64,000 nt of DNA, taken from positions 66,675,296 through 66,739,295 of the forward strand of contig CM053142.1 in NCBI GenBank assembly GCA_028571685.1, given 5' to 3'. The stretch comes from Heterohyrax brucei (taxonomy: Eukaryota > Chordata > Mammalia > Hyracoidea > Procaviidae). Below are positions 45,831-56,333 of the stretch, one piece after another. The notes under the pieces were generated by a model. It was given only the letters and a program-made list of their open reading frames with translations, ran no database searches and was not told the DNA's origin. The position numbers were made by a program, and so were the translations under genes. Each line of letters opens with the position of its first letter. Positions within the stretch are counted from its first letter, which is position 1.

Positions 45831-46156
45831 TGTACCTAAATTATGACTAGAACATGACAATAGCTTCTGACACCCTCTACGCCACCTTTCAACCTGAGCC
45901 ATCCCACATGAGATATAAAATCCATTTTCCTAAGTATTGTTCATACTACATGAACTCTTTACAACACATGTTAAGTCTCTGTCACTAACTTGTGACTTGT
46001 ATGAGAAGAAAAATTAAGGAGTACATATTCTAGTTGATGACACAGATGCATAAACTAATAATGGACAAAAAGTAACAAGAGCGCAATAATACAAGTATGA
46101 ATACTCCGCTGTTAGGGCACAAAGGAAGGAATTGCTAACTACTAACTAATTACCAA

Positions 46157-46330
46157 CTAATGCATAGTGGTTAAGCACTATGGCTGCTAAGCAACAGATC
46201 AGCAGTTCAAATCTACCAGGTGTTCCTTGGAAACTCTACAGAGCAGTTCTACTCTGTCCTACAGGTTGCTATGAATTGGATTCAACTCAGCAACAATGAG
46301 TTGTTGTTTTTTTTTTTTTTTTTTTTTTGG
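46157..46330 (+). mobile_element. AfroSINE, short form, with long T-tract
   Basis: Head GCATAGTGGTTAAGCACTAT, core GTTCCTTGGAAACTCTACAG, tail ACTCAGCAACAATGAGTTG running into about 25 consecutive T residues at 46304-46328. Confidence 0.9.
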
Positions 46331-47001
46331 GTAGAGTGAAGAAAACTTCAGAAGAGTTCACATTTAAATTGGCTCATTAAGGAGAAAGAGGTGTTTAAAA
46401 GGTAAGGAAAGAGGAGGAAAGTTGCATTCAGGATAGAAGAAACAGCAAGTGCAAAGACAAGGAGGCATGAAAGGGCATGGTTTACAAGATGAATGGCAGA
46501 TGATTTGGTTTTAGTGGATACTGGATGTAGCTGGAGAGGAGCCTAAGCAGTCTTGTGCCTTTAAAGAAGAGTACAGGATTTCTCTCACATGAAGTGGAGA
46601 ATGAACAAAGTTTCTCAACAGAGGATGCTAGAGTAGATGGCCATGGAGCTGGGAAGAACAAAATGAAGACCAAAGTGGGCCACTTGTCAGGTCTGGAATA
46701 ACAGTGTGAGGTAGAGGAATCCCAAATGCTGTTTGAAATAAGCAGCATCCAGTATCAAAGTGAGGTCAACCACAAAGTCTGGACAGAAGATGCCAAGGAC
46801 CTTGCAGCAGACTTCTGTCAAGAAGTCTGGGAGAAAAACGAGTCAGGAAGCAGAGGAGGTAAGATGGATTGTACAGATAATGATGTACCCGTCAAAGGTG
46901 GGGTAGTAGTGCTAATTTAATCCCACCAGATATTGTTTTCTCAGTAACAGGTCTGCTTCTAAGGAGCTGGGTGCTCCTATTTTCCAGGAGCACCTGAAAA
47001 A
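46331..47001. other. Mostly unrecognised sequence
   Basis: The part near 46440-46560 (AAACAGCAAGTGCAAAGACA) may be a reverse L2 fragment. A perfect 9-bp inverted repeat, GGTGCTCCT and AGGAGCACC with a 7-base loop, lies at 46970-46994 next to the 189-bp duplication. Confidence 0.4.
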
Positions 47002-47190
47002 TAGGTTTGTTTTCCATTATTTAAGGCTACAGCACTGACTAGCACAAGCTCATATAGTCTACAATTTGTTGGTTCAATCAACTTGATCTTTCCCTAAAAA
47101 TCAAGGAGAAAACCTAGTGAAATCCTGTAGGTCTTTAATACCTTTTTAACCCTTGTGAACATCTCTTTCTAACAATAGCATAGGCTCATA
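47002..47190. repeat. 189-bp direct repeat, copy 1
   Basis: Aligns without gaps to 47692-47880, offset exactly 690 bp, with about 10 mismatches by eye (about 95% identity). Confidence 0.92.
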
Positions 47191-47542
47191 TATAGTCTCA
47201 AAGATGTTTCACATACTATGCCATGGTGTGCCAGATTGCTGTCAAGCCCACTGCTGTGTTCACGGGGTACAGGATAGAATTAGGAAGAACATGAAGCAAG
47301 GAAGTCAGTTACGTGATCTATCTTTTAGTCTCAGTTAAGAGTAATGGACAGAGATGATAGAACAGAACTGAAAAATGTATTGGGTAATTCACAAGTGTTA
47401 GTGAGCTCCAGCATATGAGGATCACAGAAAAGGATGCATGACAACCTTTACCACTTTCGTCATGTCACTGATTTACTTGTTAAAGTACCCACTTTCAAGG
47501 AATGTTGTCAAACTGTGGGGCACAGAAGATTTTAAGTAGCTT

Positions 47543-47700
47543 AAGAAACTCTAGTAGTATAGTGGTTAAGTGCTACATCTGCTAATTGAAAGGATGGCAG
47601 TTCAAATCCACCAGGTGCTCCTTGGAAACTCTATGAGGCCATTCTACTCTGTTCCATAGGGGCCTATGAGTCTGAATCAACTCTATGATAGTAGGTTTGT
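47543..47700 (+). mobile_element. AfroSINE, short form
   Basis: AGAAACTCTAGTAGTATAGT head, CACCAGGTGCTCCTTGGAAA core, tail CTCTATGATAGTAGGTTTG. Its 3' tail is also the first bases of duplication copy 2. Confidence 0.9.
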
Positions 47701-47880
47701 TTTCCATTACTTAAGGCTACAGCACTGAAGAGCACAAGCTCATATAGTCTACAATTTGTTGCTTCAATCATCTTGATCCTTCCCTAAAAATCAAGGAGAA
47801 AACCTAGTGAAATCCTGTAGGTCTTTAATACCTTTTTAACCCTTGTCAACATCTCTTTCTAACAATAGCGTTGGCTCGTA
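47692..47880. repeat. 189-bp direct repeat, copy 2
   Basis: The second copy begins within the tail of the AfroSINE at 47543-47700; TAGGTTTG is common to the SINE tail and to the start of copy 1. Confidence 0.92.
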
Positions 47881-48341
47881 ACCTTCCACAAACCACAGTA
47901 TCTACCCACAATGCAATATCATTGCTTTTAATATATTTTTAAACTTCTGATTTTTTAAATTAAACGTCTAAGATCTTTCATAGTTTTGTACAATTTTTTT
48001 TAACTTGTTAAAGAAATATTACAAACACTCCTTTTAAAGTCTGGAATATGATTTTAAAAAATTCTTACTGTTGTTGACATCATTCAGTGGAGTACTAGCG
48101 AAAAAGAGAAACAAGCACAAAAGTTGGAAAGCAAAGCATCACAATACATAAAATGATCATTTTGTAATCAAAGAAAATTGAACTACTATAACAACAACAA
48201 CAATAACCAAGACCAAAATGTCTTTGAAATTAAGTTGCATTTAAACCAGATAGTAATAACCTCATAAAGAATCTTAAAATGAAACTATTACTTCAAGTAG
48301 AAAGTAAAATTCTAAAGTAACTAGCATTTCCTCATGTTCAT
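47881..48341. other. AT-rich unrecognised sequence
   Basis: AT-rich flank of the older L1. Short T-runs and an ACAACAACAA stretch near 48192; nothing else. Confidence 0.4.
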
Positions 48342-49646
48342 TTAGCTGCCCGGATGTCTTCTTTGGTGAAGTGCCTGTTCATATCCTTTGCCCAATTTTT
48401 AATTGGGTAATTTGTCTGTCTCTTGTTGAAATGTTGCAGCACCTTGTGAATTATGGAGATTTCTTTCCCCAGTCACTAGGCAGTCTTTTTACTCTTTTAA
48501 TGAAGTATTTGGACTAGCACAAATGTTTGATTTTTAGGAGTTTTCATTTATCTATTTTTTTTCTTCTTCTGTTTGCACATTGTTAGTAATGTTTTGTAGT
48601 CTGGTTTTGCCATATATTAGGACTCTCAGCATTGTCCCTAGTTTTTCTTCTGTGATCTTGATGGTTTTAGATTTTGTCTAGCTTTTTGATTGATTTTGAG
48701 TTAGTTTTTGTGCATGGTGTGAGACATGGGTCTTGTTTCATTGTTTTGCAGATTGATACCCAGTTTTGTCAACATCATTTGTTGAAGAGACTATTATTTT
48801 CCCAGTTAACAGACTTTGGGCCTTTGTAAAATATCAGCTGCTCATAGGTGGCTGCTGTTATTTCTGGATTCTCTATTCTGTTCCATTGGTCTATATATCT
48901 GTTTTTGTACTAATACTGGGCTGTTTTGACTACCATAATGGTGTAATAAGTTCTAAAGTCACATAACTTGAGGCCTCCCACTTTGTTCTTCTTCAGTAAT
49001 ACTTTACTTATCTGGGGCTTCTTCCTTTTCTGTATGAAGTTGGCGCTTTGTTTCTCCATTGAAAAGTAACATGAGGATGTGTACTGGGATTGCATTGTAT
49101 CTATAGATCACCTTGGGTAGAACACACATTTTCATGATGTAAGTCTTCCTATCCATGAACAACATAGGTTTCTTCACTTAATGTAGGTCTCTTTTGTTTT
49201 CTTACAGTAGTCTTGTAATTTTCTTTGTATAGGTCTTTTACATCTTTGGTTAAATTTATTCGTAAGTATTTTATTTTCTTGGTGATTACTGTAAATGGTA
49301 TTGATTTGATAATTTCCTCTTTGATACTCACTTTGTTGTAAAGGAATCCAACTGATTGATTGATTTTTGTCTTACATCCTGATACTTACCCATTGGTTCT
49401 AGTAGACTTTCTTGTGGAATCTTTAGGGTTTTCTGTGTATAAGATTACATTATCTGCAAATACAGATACAGATACAGTGTGGAAGCCTTTTATTTCTTGA
49501 TCTTATCTGATTGCTCTGGGTAGAATCCCTAACATGATGTTGAATAAACATGGTGACAATGGCCATCCTTGTCTGGTTTTTGTTCTCAAGGAGAATACTT
49601 TCAGTTTCTATCCATTTAGTATGACGCTGGGTGTTGGTTTTGCATA

Positions 49647-49814
49647 AAAAAAAAGAAAACCCACTGCTATCGAGTCAATTCCAACTCATAGCAACCCGAT
49701 AGGACAGAGTAGAACTGCTCCATAGAGTTTCCAAGGAACACCTAATGAATTTGAACTGCTGATCTTTTGGTTAGCAGACGTAGCACTTAACCACTATGCC
49801 ACCAGGGTTTCCAT
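49647..49814 (-). mobile_element. AfroSINE, short form, inserted in L1 ORF2
   Basis: Tail CACTGCTATCGAGTCAATTC, core AGAACTGCTCCATAGAGTTT, head CACTATGCCACCAGGGTTTC. Flanked by GGTTTTGCATA (49636-49646) and GGCTTTGCATA (49815-49825), a one-mismatch 11-bp target-site duplication. The insertion postdates the L1. Confidence 0.95.
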
Positions 49815-50821
49815 GGCTTTGCATAGGTGCTCCTTATTATGTTGAGGAATTTTCTGTCTATTCCTACTCAGCTGAGAGTTTTCAACATGAATTGATGCCT
49901 TTTCTGCATCAACTGATTAATCCAGTGACTCTTTTGTTTTATTTATGTGATTGACTGCAGTAATTGTTTTTTCAGTGTTGAACCATCCTACATCACTGTT
50001 ATGAACCCTAATTGATCATGGTGAATTATTTTTATGATATATTGTTGAATTCTATGGGCTACATTTTTGTTGAGGATTTTTGCATCTAAGTTCATGAGAG
50101 ATATTGGTCTATGATTTCCCTTTTTTGTGCTGTCTTTACTAGCTTCATAGAATAAATTTGGGAGTGTTTCCATCTTTTCCTATGTTATGAAATGTCTCTA
50201 GTAACAGTGGTGTTAATTTTTCTCTAAAAGTTTGGTAGAATTCTCCAGTGAAGCTGTCCAGACCAGAACTTTTTTATTCAGTAATTTTTAAATTACTTTT
50301 TTAATCTCTTCATTTATGATGGATTTATTAAGTTGTTCTGCTTCTGTTTGTGTTGGTTTTGGTAGGCAGTACAATTTTAGAAATTTGCCCGTTTTCTCTA
50401 GGTTTTCAAATTTATTAATAGTACAATTTTTCATAGTATTCTGTTATGCTTACTTTAATTTGAATTAAGTCTGTCATGATATTGCCCGTCTCATTTCTTA
50501 TTCAAGTTATTTGTTTCTTCTCATGTTTTTCTTTTTTAGTTTTTCCAGTGGTTTATAAACTTTATTGATCATTTCAAAAAATAAGCTTTTGGTCTTATTA
50601 ACTCTTTCCATTTTTTTTCTATTCTCTGATTAATTTAGTTCTGCTCCAATTTTTCTTATCTGTTTTATTCTGCTGCCTAAGAGGCTCTTTTGTTGCTCTC
50701 TTTTTACTTCTTTGAGTTATAAGGTTAATTGTTTTATTTGGGCCCTTTCTTCATTTTGGATGTGTGTATTTATTGAGATAAATTGACCTCTGAGCACTAG
50801 TTTTGCTGTGTCCTATAAGTT

Positions 50822-50846
50822 CCGACTCAGCGGCACTTGGCTGGCT
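50822..50846 (+). mobile_element. 25-bp RTE/SINE 3'-tail micro-insertion in L1
   Basis: GACTCAGCGGCACTTGGCTG is foreign to L1 text and equals the tail at 37272-37307. TATAAGTT (50814-50821) and TATAGGTT (50847-50854) flank it as a 7-of-8 direct repeat. Confidence 0.65.
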
Positions 50847-51361
50847 TATAGGTTGTGGTAGGATGTGTTTTCACTCTCATTTGATTCTATAAATTTATTT
50901 ATTCTGACCTTAATTTCTTCTATAACCCAGAAGTTTTCAGGGAAGGTATTGTTCAGTTTCCATGTGTCTGAATTTTTACCCTTGCTTTCACTGCTATTGA
51001 TTTTGACTTTTATGGCTGAGAAATTGCTACGCAGTATTTCAACGCTTTGGGTTTTTATAAGACTTTCTTTATGGCTTCATACGTGGTCTATTTTGGATAA
51101 TGTTCCATGTGCATTGGAAAAGGAGACATACTTGTCTGTTGTTGAGTGGGGAGTTCTGTATATGTCTGTGAGGTCTAGTTGTTTGACTGTGGCATTTAGA
51201 ACTTCTGTATCTTTATTGAGCTTTTTTCTGGATATTCTATCATCAAAAGTTGTGCATTGAAGTCTCCTGCTATTATTGTAAAGCCGTCTATCTCACTTTT
51301 CAATATCACTAGCCTTTGACGTATTTAGAAACTCTGTCATTGGGTACATAGTTAACATGGT

Positions 51362-51393
51362 TGCCAGCCAGCCAAGTGCCATCAAGTCCCTCC
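51362..51393 (-). mobile_element. ~30-bp RTE/SINE 3'-tail micro-insertion in L1
   Basis: GCCAGCCAGCCAAGTGCCAT is the reverse tail, in the same L1 about 0.5 kb from the other insert. Exact ends are unclear and the flanking duplication is weak. Confidence 0.55.
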
Positions 51394-52152
51394 TAATGTA
51401 CTGACTGTTAAAACAACATTCCATGACTTTCCTTGTCCACTATAGTGGATTCTACTTTAAAGTCTATTTTATCTGAAATTAATATTGCTACTCCTGTTTT
51501 TTTGTGAATGCTGTTAGCTTGCTATATATTTTGCCATCCTTGGAGTTTCAGTTTGTTTGTGTCTTTAAATCTAAGATATGTCTCTTGTAGGCTGCATAAA
51601 GACAATTTTTTTTTTAATTCACTCTGCTACTCTTTGTCTCTTTATTGGTATATTTAACCCATTTCCACTCAATGTAATTATTGATAGGTCTGAATTTACT
51701 ACTGTCATTTTGGTGACTTTTCTCATGTGTAGTTGACACTTTCTTTGTTCCACTTAATTTCCTGTGCTGAGTAATTTTTCTTTATTCGTTTTCTTTTCAT
51801 CTTTTCTACTGTTGTTTGTTTTATATCTGTTCAGACTTCTTGACTGTTTCTTGTTTTTGTGTGATGGGTTGTTAATTTGCTTTGCAATTACCCCAGTATT
51901 CTCCCTAGTGATCTACGTTTAAACCAGTCCTTAGTTTTTTTGTATTGCCTTGACTTCCGCTCCATCTGAAAAATCTATGAATACACTAATTTATCCCTCT
52001 TTTTTGGTATAATGCTATCATCGTTTACAAACTGAGATCTGTTTCCCTATTTTTAATGTTTTAGCTTTGGTTACTTCTTGTGGATTCCCTATCCATGTTG
52101 GTATCTGGATGCTCTGTTCTGCATTGTATCCTAGAGTCTATATCTGATGTTA

Positions 52153-53080
52153 TTAATTTTTTAATCAAAGAGCCTCCTTAAGTGTTTTGTGTAATTTGGG
52201 TTTGGTTTTTGCGAATTCTCTAAGCTTCTGTTTGTCTGGGAATGGCCTAATTTTGTCATCATTAAGAGTTAAGAGAAAATTTTACAGGATTTGTAATTCT
52301 TGACTGGCAGTTTTTTTTTTCTTTCAGGGCTTTGTATACATCATCCCATTGCCTTCTTGCTGACATGATTTCCACTGAGTAATTTGAGCTCAGTCTTAGC
52401 GACTCTCTTTTGTACGTTATTTTTTGCTTAATCCTAGCTGTCTTTGAGGCCTCTCCTTAGTTTTAGGTTTGGTAAGTTTGATTACAATATATCTTGATGT
52501 CTTTCTTTTGGAATCTACCTTGTGCAGAGTTTGATGACCATCTTGGATAGATATCTTTTCATTTTTTCATGATATCAGGGAAGTTTTCTATCAACATATG
52601 GTCAACAATTCTCTCTGTATTTTCTGTTATTTCTCCCTGTTCTAGTACTTTAATCACTTGTAAAGTATTCCTGTTGCCAGAGTCCTATGTAACTATTAGT
52701 GATTTTTCATTTTTTTAAACTATTTTATCTGATTTTTCCTCATCTGTGGTGGTATCAGTTACTTTATCTTCAGTCTCACTAAGTCTGCATTCCGTTGCCT
52801 TGATCCTGCTCCTTTGACTTTCTATTGAATTGTCTAATTCTGTAATTTCATTGTTAATCTGCTGAATGTCAGATTGTTCTTGCCCAAGAATTTCTTGTAG
52901 CCTGTTTAATTTTTCATTACTTTCTGCTGCACTTTGCCTAATCTTCTTCCTGATTTCTTAAAGGCTTCTGAAAGTCACTCTTTTGTATTCTACCTCCTAT
53001 AATTGTGGGAAGTGTTCTTCATCTGGAAAAATTTTTGATTCTTTGTTATTGGTATTTTTTGAAGACGTGGTGCTCTGCTT
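52153..53080 (-). pseudogene. L1 ORF1 pseudogene (older copy)
   Basis: On the minus strand the translation shows FPDEE, a heptad-rich coiled coil (NEKLNRLQEILGQEQSDIQQ), then late-domain text (ARRQWDDVYKALKE and KLREFAKTKPKLHKTLKEAL). No intact start codon; multiple stops. The frame ends near 52153, about 445 bp before the ORF2 start. Confidence 0.75.
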
Positions 53081-53878
53081 TTTAAATGACTAAAAATTGT
53101 CATCTCTGTGTCATCAGCAAGTTGTTGTAATTTAGTTGGTTACTGTGTTCTAACATATGTTAGTATATATACATACATACATATATATATTTCTAAATGT
53201 TATTTAAGCTAGTCTGATTTTTGGATCCTTAATAATTCCTATGCCCTGTCACTGAAAGGGTGGAGCTGTGAGTGTGGTAAGAAAGGTAGCCAGAGCTGAT
53301 GGCTCAGCAGATCCAGCAGAACTGTTTTTCTACCCTTCTTTTTTTTCCTCTCCAAGTCCAGAAGAATAGCTCAGGGCACATGTGTAAGATGCCCCACTTC
53401 TGGCCCAGTTAGAATGTTAGAGTTTAGCTCCCCATGCAGAGTACAGAAGTGAGGGAGTGATCTGGGTAAAGGGAGAGAAATGAGCACATAAGGAGGGTTT
53501 GAACCATAAGAGTTCTCAAGCACTTAGCTTAAGAAGCTCATATGAATGTTCTCTGAAGTTCCTTAGATGTGGTCATCTGAAGCTTAGCTTCTCCACTGAG
53601 AAAGATGCAGTCCACTTACATGTTGGTGCTCGGTTCAGCTACCAGCTGTTTGGCTGGCAGAAGCAGGCCTCTCAGTGGGTGTATATTTGATTCTGGTTGA
53701 GGTAGTTGCTTCTGTTCCTCCCTTCCCTATCACCGAGGCTGACGTCCCAGCTTTCCACCTGATATTCAGGGCTCCTAGAATGTCCTATACAGTCCATTAA
53801 GTTGTTTTTATGGTGCCTTGGTGTTAGAAGGATCAGACAAAACAGATGGCTACTCTGCCATCTTAGCCCCACCTCCAA
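53081..53878 (-). promoter_or_regulatory. L1 5' UTR (older copy)
   Basis: About 800 bp upstream of ORF1, ending at the AAGATGG-type start at 53858-53868. It is GC-richer than flanking DNA. It corresponds to the internal promoter region and is unlikely to be active given its divergence. Confidence 0.65.
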
Positions 53879-54830
53879 CAGGAAGATTTCTTTATCTATC
53901 AGATATTAGAACATGTTCCAAAGCAATCAAAATTGGCACATTGGTGCAAGAAATATACCAATGAAAGAGAATGAAGGAGTCATAAAAAGAACATGCATAG
54001 GCAAGGGAGCCTGGTTTATCATGGAAAAGCCCTCATAAATCAACAGCAAAAAGGATCAATTATTTAGCATATTGTAGTTGAAAAATTGAAAAAATTAAAA
54101 TTCAATCCTTTCCTTATACCACTTGCAAAATTAAATTCCAGATGCATTAAGGACCTAAATTTAAAAGGCAAAACTATAAAAATATTAGAAGAAAAACTGG
54201 AGGCTATTTCTGCATTCTTGAATTAAATGAAGACTTTTGAGCAAGATGCAAAAGCATATAGCATGAGCAGAAAGACTGATGATGTGACCACATAAAAATT
54301 AAATATTTTGTTCTGCAAAAAACCCAAATATGAAAGTTGGCAGATGGAGAAAACATATTGGCAAAGTGCATGACTGATCGTAACTCAGAATATATAAGAA
54401 AGTTATGCAAATCTGAAAGGAATAGGAAACTCAAGTGAAAAATAGCTCAGGAAAATACATATGCAACTCATATAAGGTAAAAACTAATACATTAACACAA
54501 ATACAAATAGATATTCATCACTAATCAAGAAAATGCAAAACCAAATAGTAACTTAAAATATTACTTTATACCTATGACATTGGAAAATGATAGAAAATAG
54601 ATCAAATATTGAGACAATTTCAAGAACTGGGAACATTAAGATTCTTGCATATTTGGCATGGGAGTGTAGATCACTACCACCATTTTGGAAAGCAATTCTA
54701 TAAAACTTGGTCAGGTTAAGTGTGCATGTACTGAAGGCCCAGAAATTTTACTTCTGGGTATAAATCCTAAAGAAACTCTCAAACATTCAAAGAGACAACG
54801 TATACAACAATTTGAATAACAAACTCAGTG
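53879..54830 (+). mobile_element. Old L1M remnant
   Basis: A-rich ORF2-type DNA in forward orientation: GAACATGTTCCAAAGCAATC, AGGCAAAACTATAAAAATAT, ACCACATAAAAATTAAATAT, CAACTCATATAAGGTAA, TTTACTTCTGGGTATAAATC. It is much older than the adjoining minus-strand L1, which begins directly at its edge and presumably inserted into or next to it. Confidence 0.75.
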
Positions 54831-55451
54831 CCCCCCCACCAAAAAAAGGGACATAGATAGTCTTTATTCAAGGGATTCTTTCTCAGTAACACCTATCCCG
54901 CTTACTCTAATTACAATGGAAACTTATCCCCTCACACTAGAACTTCCAATCTTGCTTCCTTGCTCTTTTTATCTCCAGAGCATTTTCACCAATGAACTCA
55001 TTGTATATGGTATTTATTTATTAGTTTTATCTATTATCTGTTCTCCCTTCTTCAGTTAGACTCATAGTCTCATGAAAGCAGGGTTTTTAAAGTGCTTTCC
55101 TCACTATGTGTTCCCAAGGTCCAAAATAGAGTTTCAAGTATGTCTGTTAGAGAACACTTGTGTGTTGTTGCTATGACACTGAACAGGCTTCAGTGGAACT
55201 TTCAGACTAAGACAGACTAGGAAGAAAGTCCTGGTGACTTACTTTCAAAAACCAGGCAGGGAAAACCCTAGGGATTGCAAAGGTCTGATCCAAAGTCTGT
55301 TGAGTGGTGTTTCCTCTAACTGTACAGAGGCCAATTTAAAGGCAGATAATAACAATGACAGGCACCCTGGAACTCTGCCCACACTGGAGCTTCTGTCACA
55401 GACAAATTATACAGCCTTTCTGTTGTGCTTTCCAAGACCCGTTTATAAAGT
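54831..55451. other. Mostly unrecognised sequence
   Basis: The part 54940-55150 has some L2-like flavour (TCTCATGAAAGCAGGGTTT), too weak to assign. Confidence 0.35.
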
Positions 55452-55648
55452 TTTAAGCCCATTGCTGTCAAGTGAATTCCAACTTATAGTGACCCTATAG
55501 GAAATAGTAGAATTGCCACATAGCATTTCCAAATCTTTATGGAAGCAGACTGCCACCTCCTTCTCCTGTGGAGCAGCTGGTAGATTTGAACCACTGATCT
55601 TTCAGTTAGCAACTAGGCTTTTTAACTACTGTGCCCCAGATCTCCTTA
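55452..55648 (-). mobile_element. AfroSINE, long form, minus strand
   Basis: Tail CATTGCTGTCAAGTGAATTC, long-form block AATCTTTATGGAAGCAGACT, head TTTTTAACTACTGTGCCCCA. Confidence 0.85.
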
Positions 55649-56175
55649 TAAAGGCTATAGACTCTATTAAAATTTTAGCAAACTTTGGATCATATTGAAC
55701 TATCCCTTCCAGATTATCTTCCAAGTCAATGTAGTGTTACTTAGGTGCTCAGCTGGACCAGCTGCCGATGCAGAAGAAAAACGCAATGGAGTATCAAGTT
55801 GCTAAGCTATAAAATTAGCCCATACCACTGAAGTGGAATTTTAAAGGTCCTTTTTAGTTTCTCCAGAAAGATTCCATAAAGCTGACTGGCCAGAGGTACA
55901 GTTTCATTGGATAAAATTTCATCTAAAATTTTCTCTTACAGCTTTCTGGATGACAAGAAGATGAGATGTGAACTGGGCCAGGCAGTCAGGTTGATGCTAC
56001 CTCCTGTCAAGGATTCACAGGTTAGACTTGCACTTGGTTTCTCGGGTGGTTCTTCCTGATCTGCCCTTTACCAGGTGTCTGGGAGAGTCTGGAGAGAAAG
56101 TTAGGGCTCTAATCCTCCTGGCCCTGCCACCTTTCCCACCTTACAGTCCCCTGTTTTCCTACATTCCATCCCGTA

Positions 56176-56333
56176 CCTGGAAACCCTGGTGATGTAGTGA
56201 TTACATGCTATGGTTGCTAGCCAAGAAAAGTTGGGGGTTCAAATCTGCTGGGCATTCCTTTGAAACTTTATGGGGGCAGTTCTACTCTGTTCTATAAGGT
56301 CACTGTGAGTCAGAATGGACTTAAAGGCAGCCA
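56176..56333 (+). mobile_element. AfroSINE, short form
   Basis: Head ACCTGGAAACCCTGGTGATG, core TTTATGGGGGCAGTTCTACT, tail TGAGTCAGAATGGACTTAAA. Confidence 0.92.

Larger units (their letters stand above)
48345..51708 (-). pseudogene. L1 ORF2 pseudogene (older copy)
   Basis: ATG at 51708 (element strand), reading MTVVNSDLSIITL, begins the endonuclease domain. Downstream the RT region is readable in pieces: [20 protein letters not shown] and IHHDQLGFI (50173-49988), then SIKEEIIKSIPFTV and KYLRINLTKDVKDLYKENYK (49331-49149), then LLKKNKVGGLKLCDF (49095-48910). Dozens of stops and frameshifts. The C-terminal cysteine region is absent. Confidence 0.88.
48342..53878 (-). mobile_element. Older L1 LINE, 5'-complete, 3' end missing
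   Basis: A 5.5-kb minus-strand L1. The 5' end near 53878 reads, on the element strand, TTGGAGGTGGGGCTAAGATG, the standard L1 start with its AAGATGG motif. 5' UTR, ORF1, a long inter-ORF spacer and most of ORF2 follow. The element stops near 48342 inside ORF2, at the region equivalent to the first bases of the L1 at position 50, so the last roughly 190 codons and the 3' UTR are missing. It is interrupted by an AfroSINE and two tiny inserts. Confidence 0.92.
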
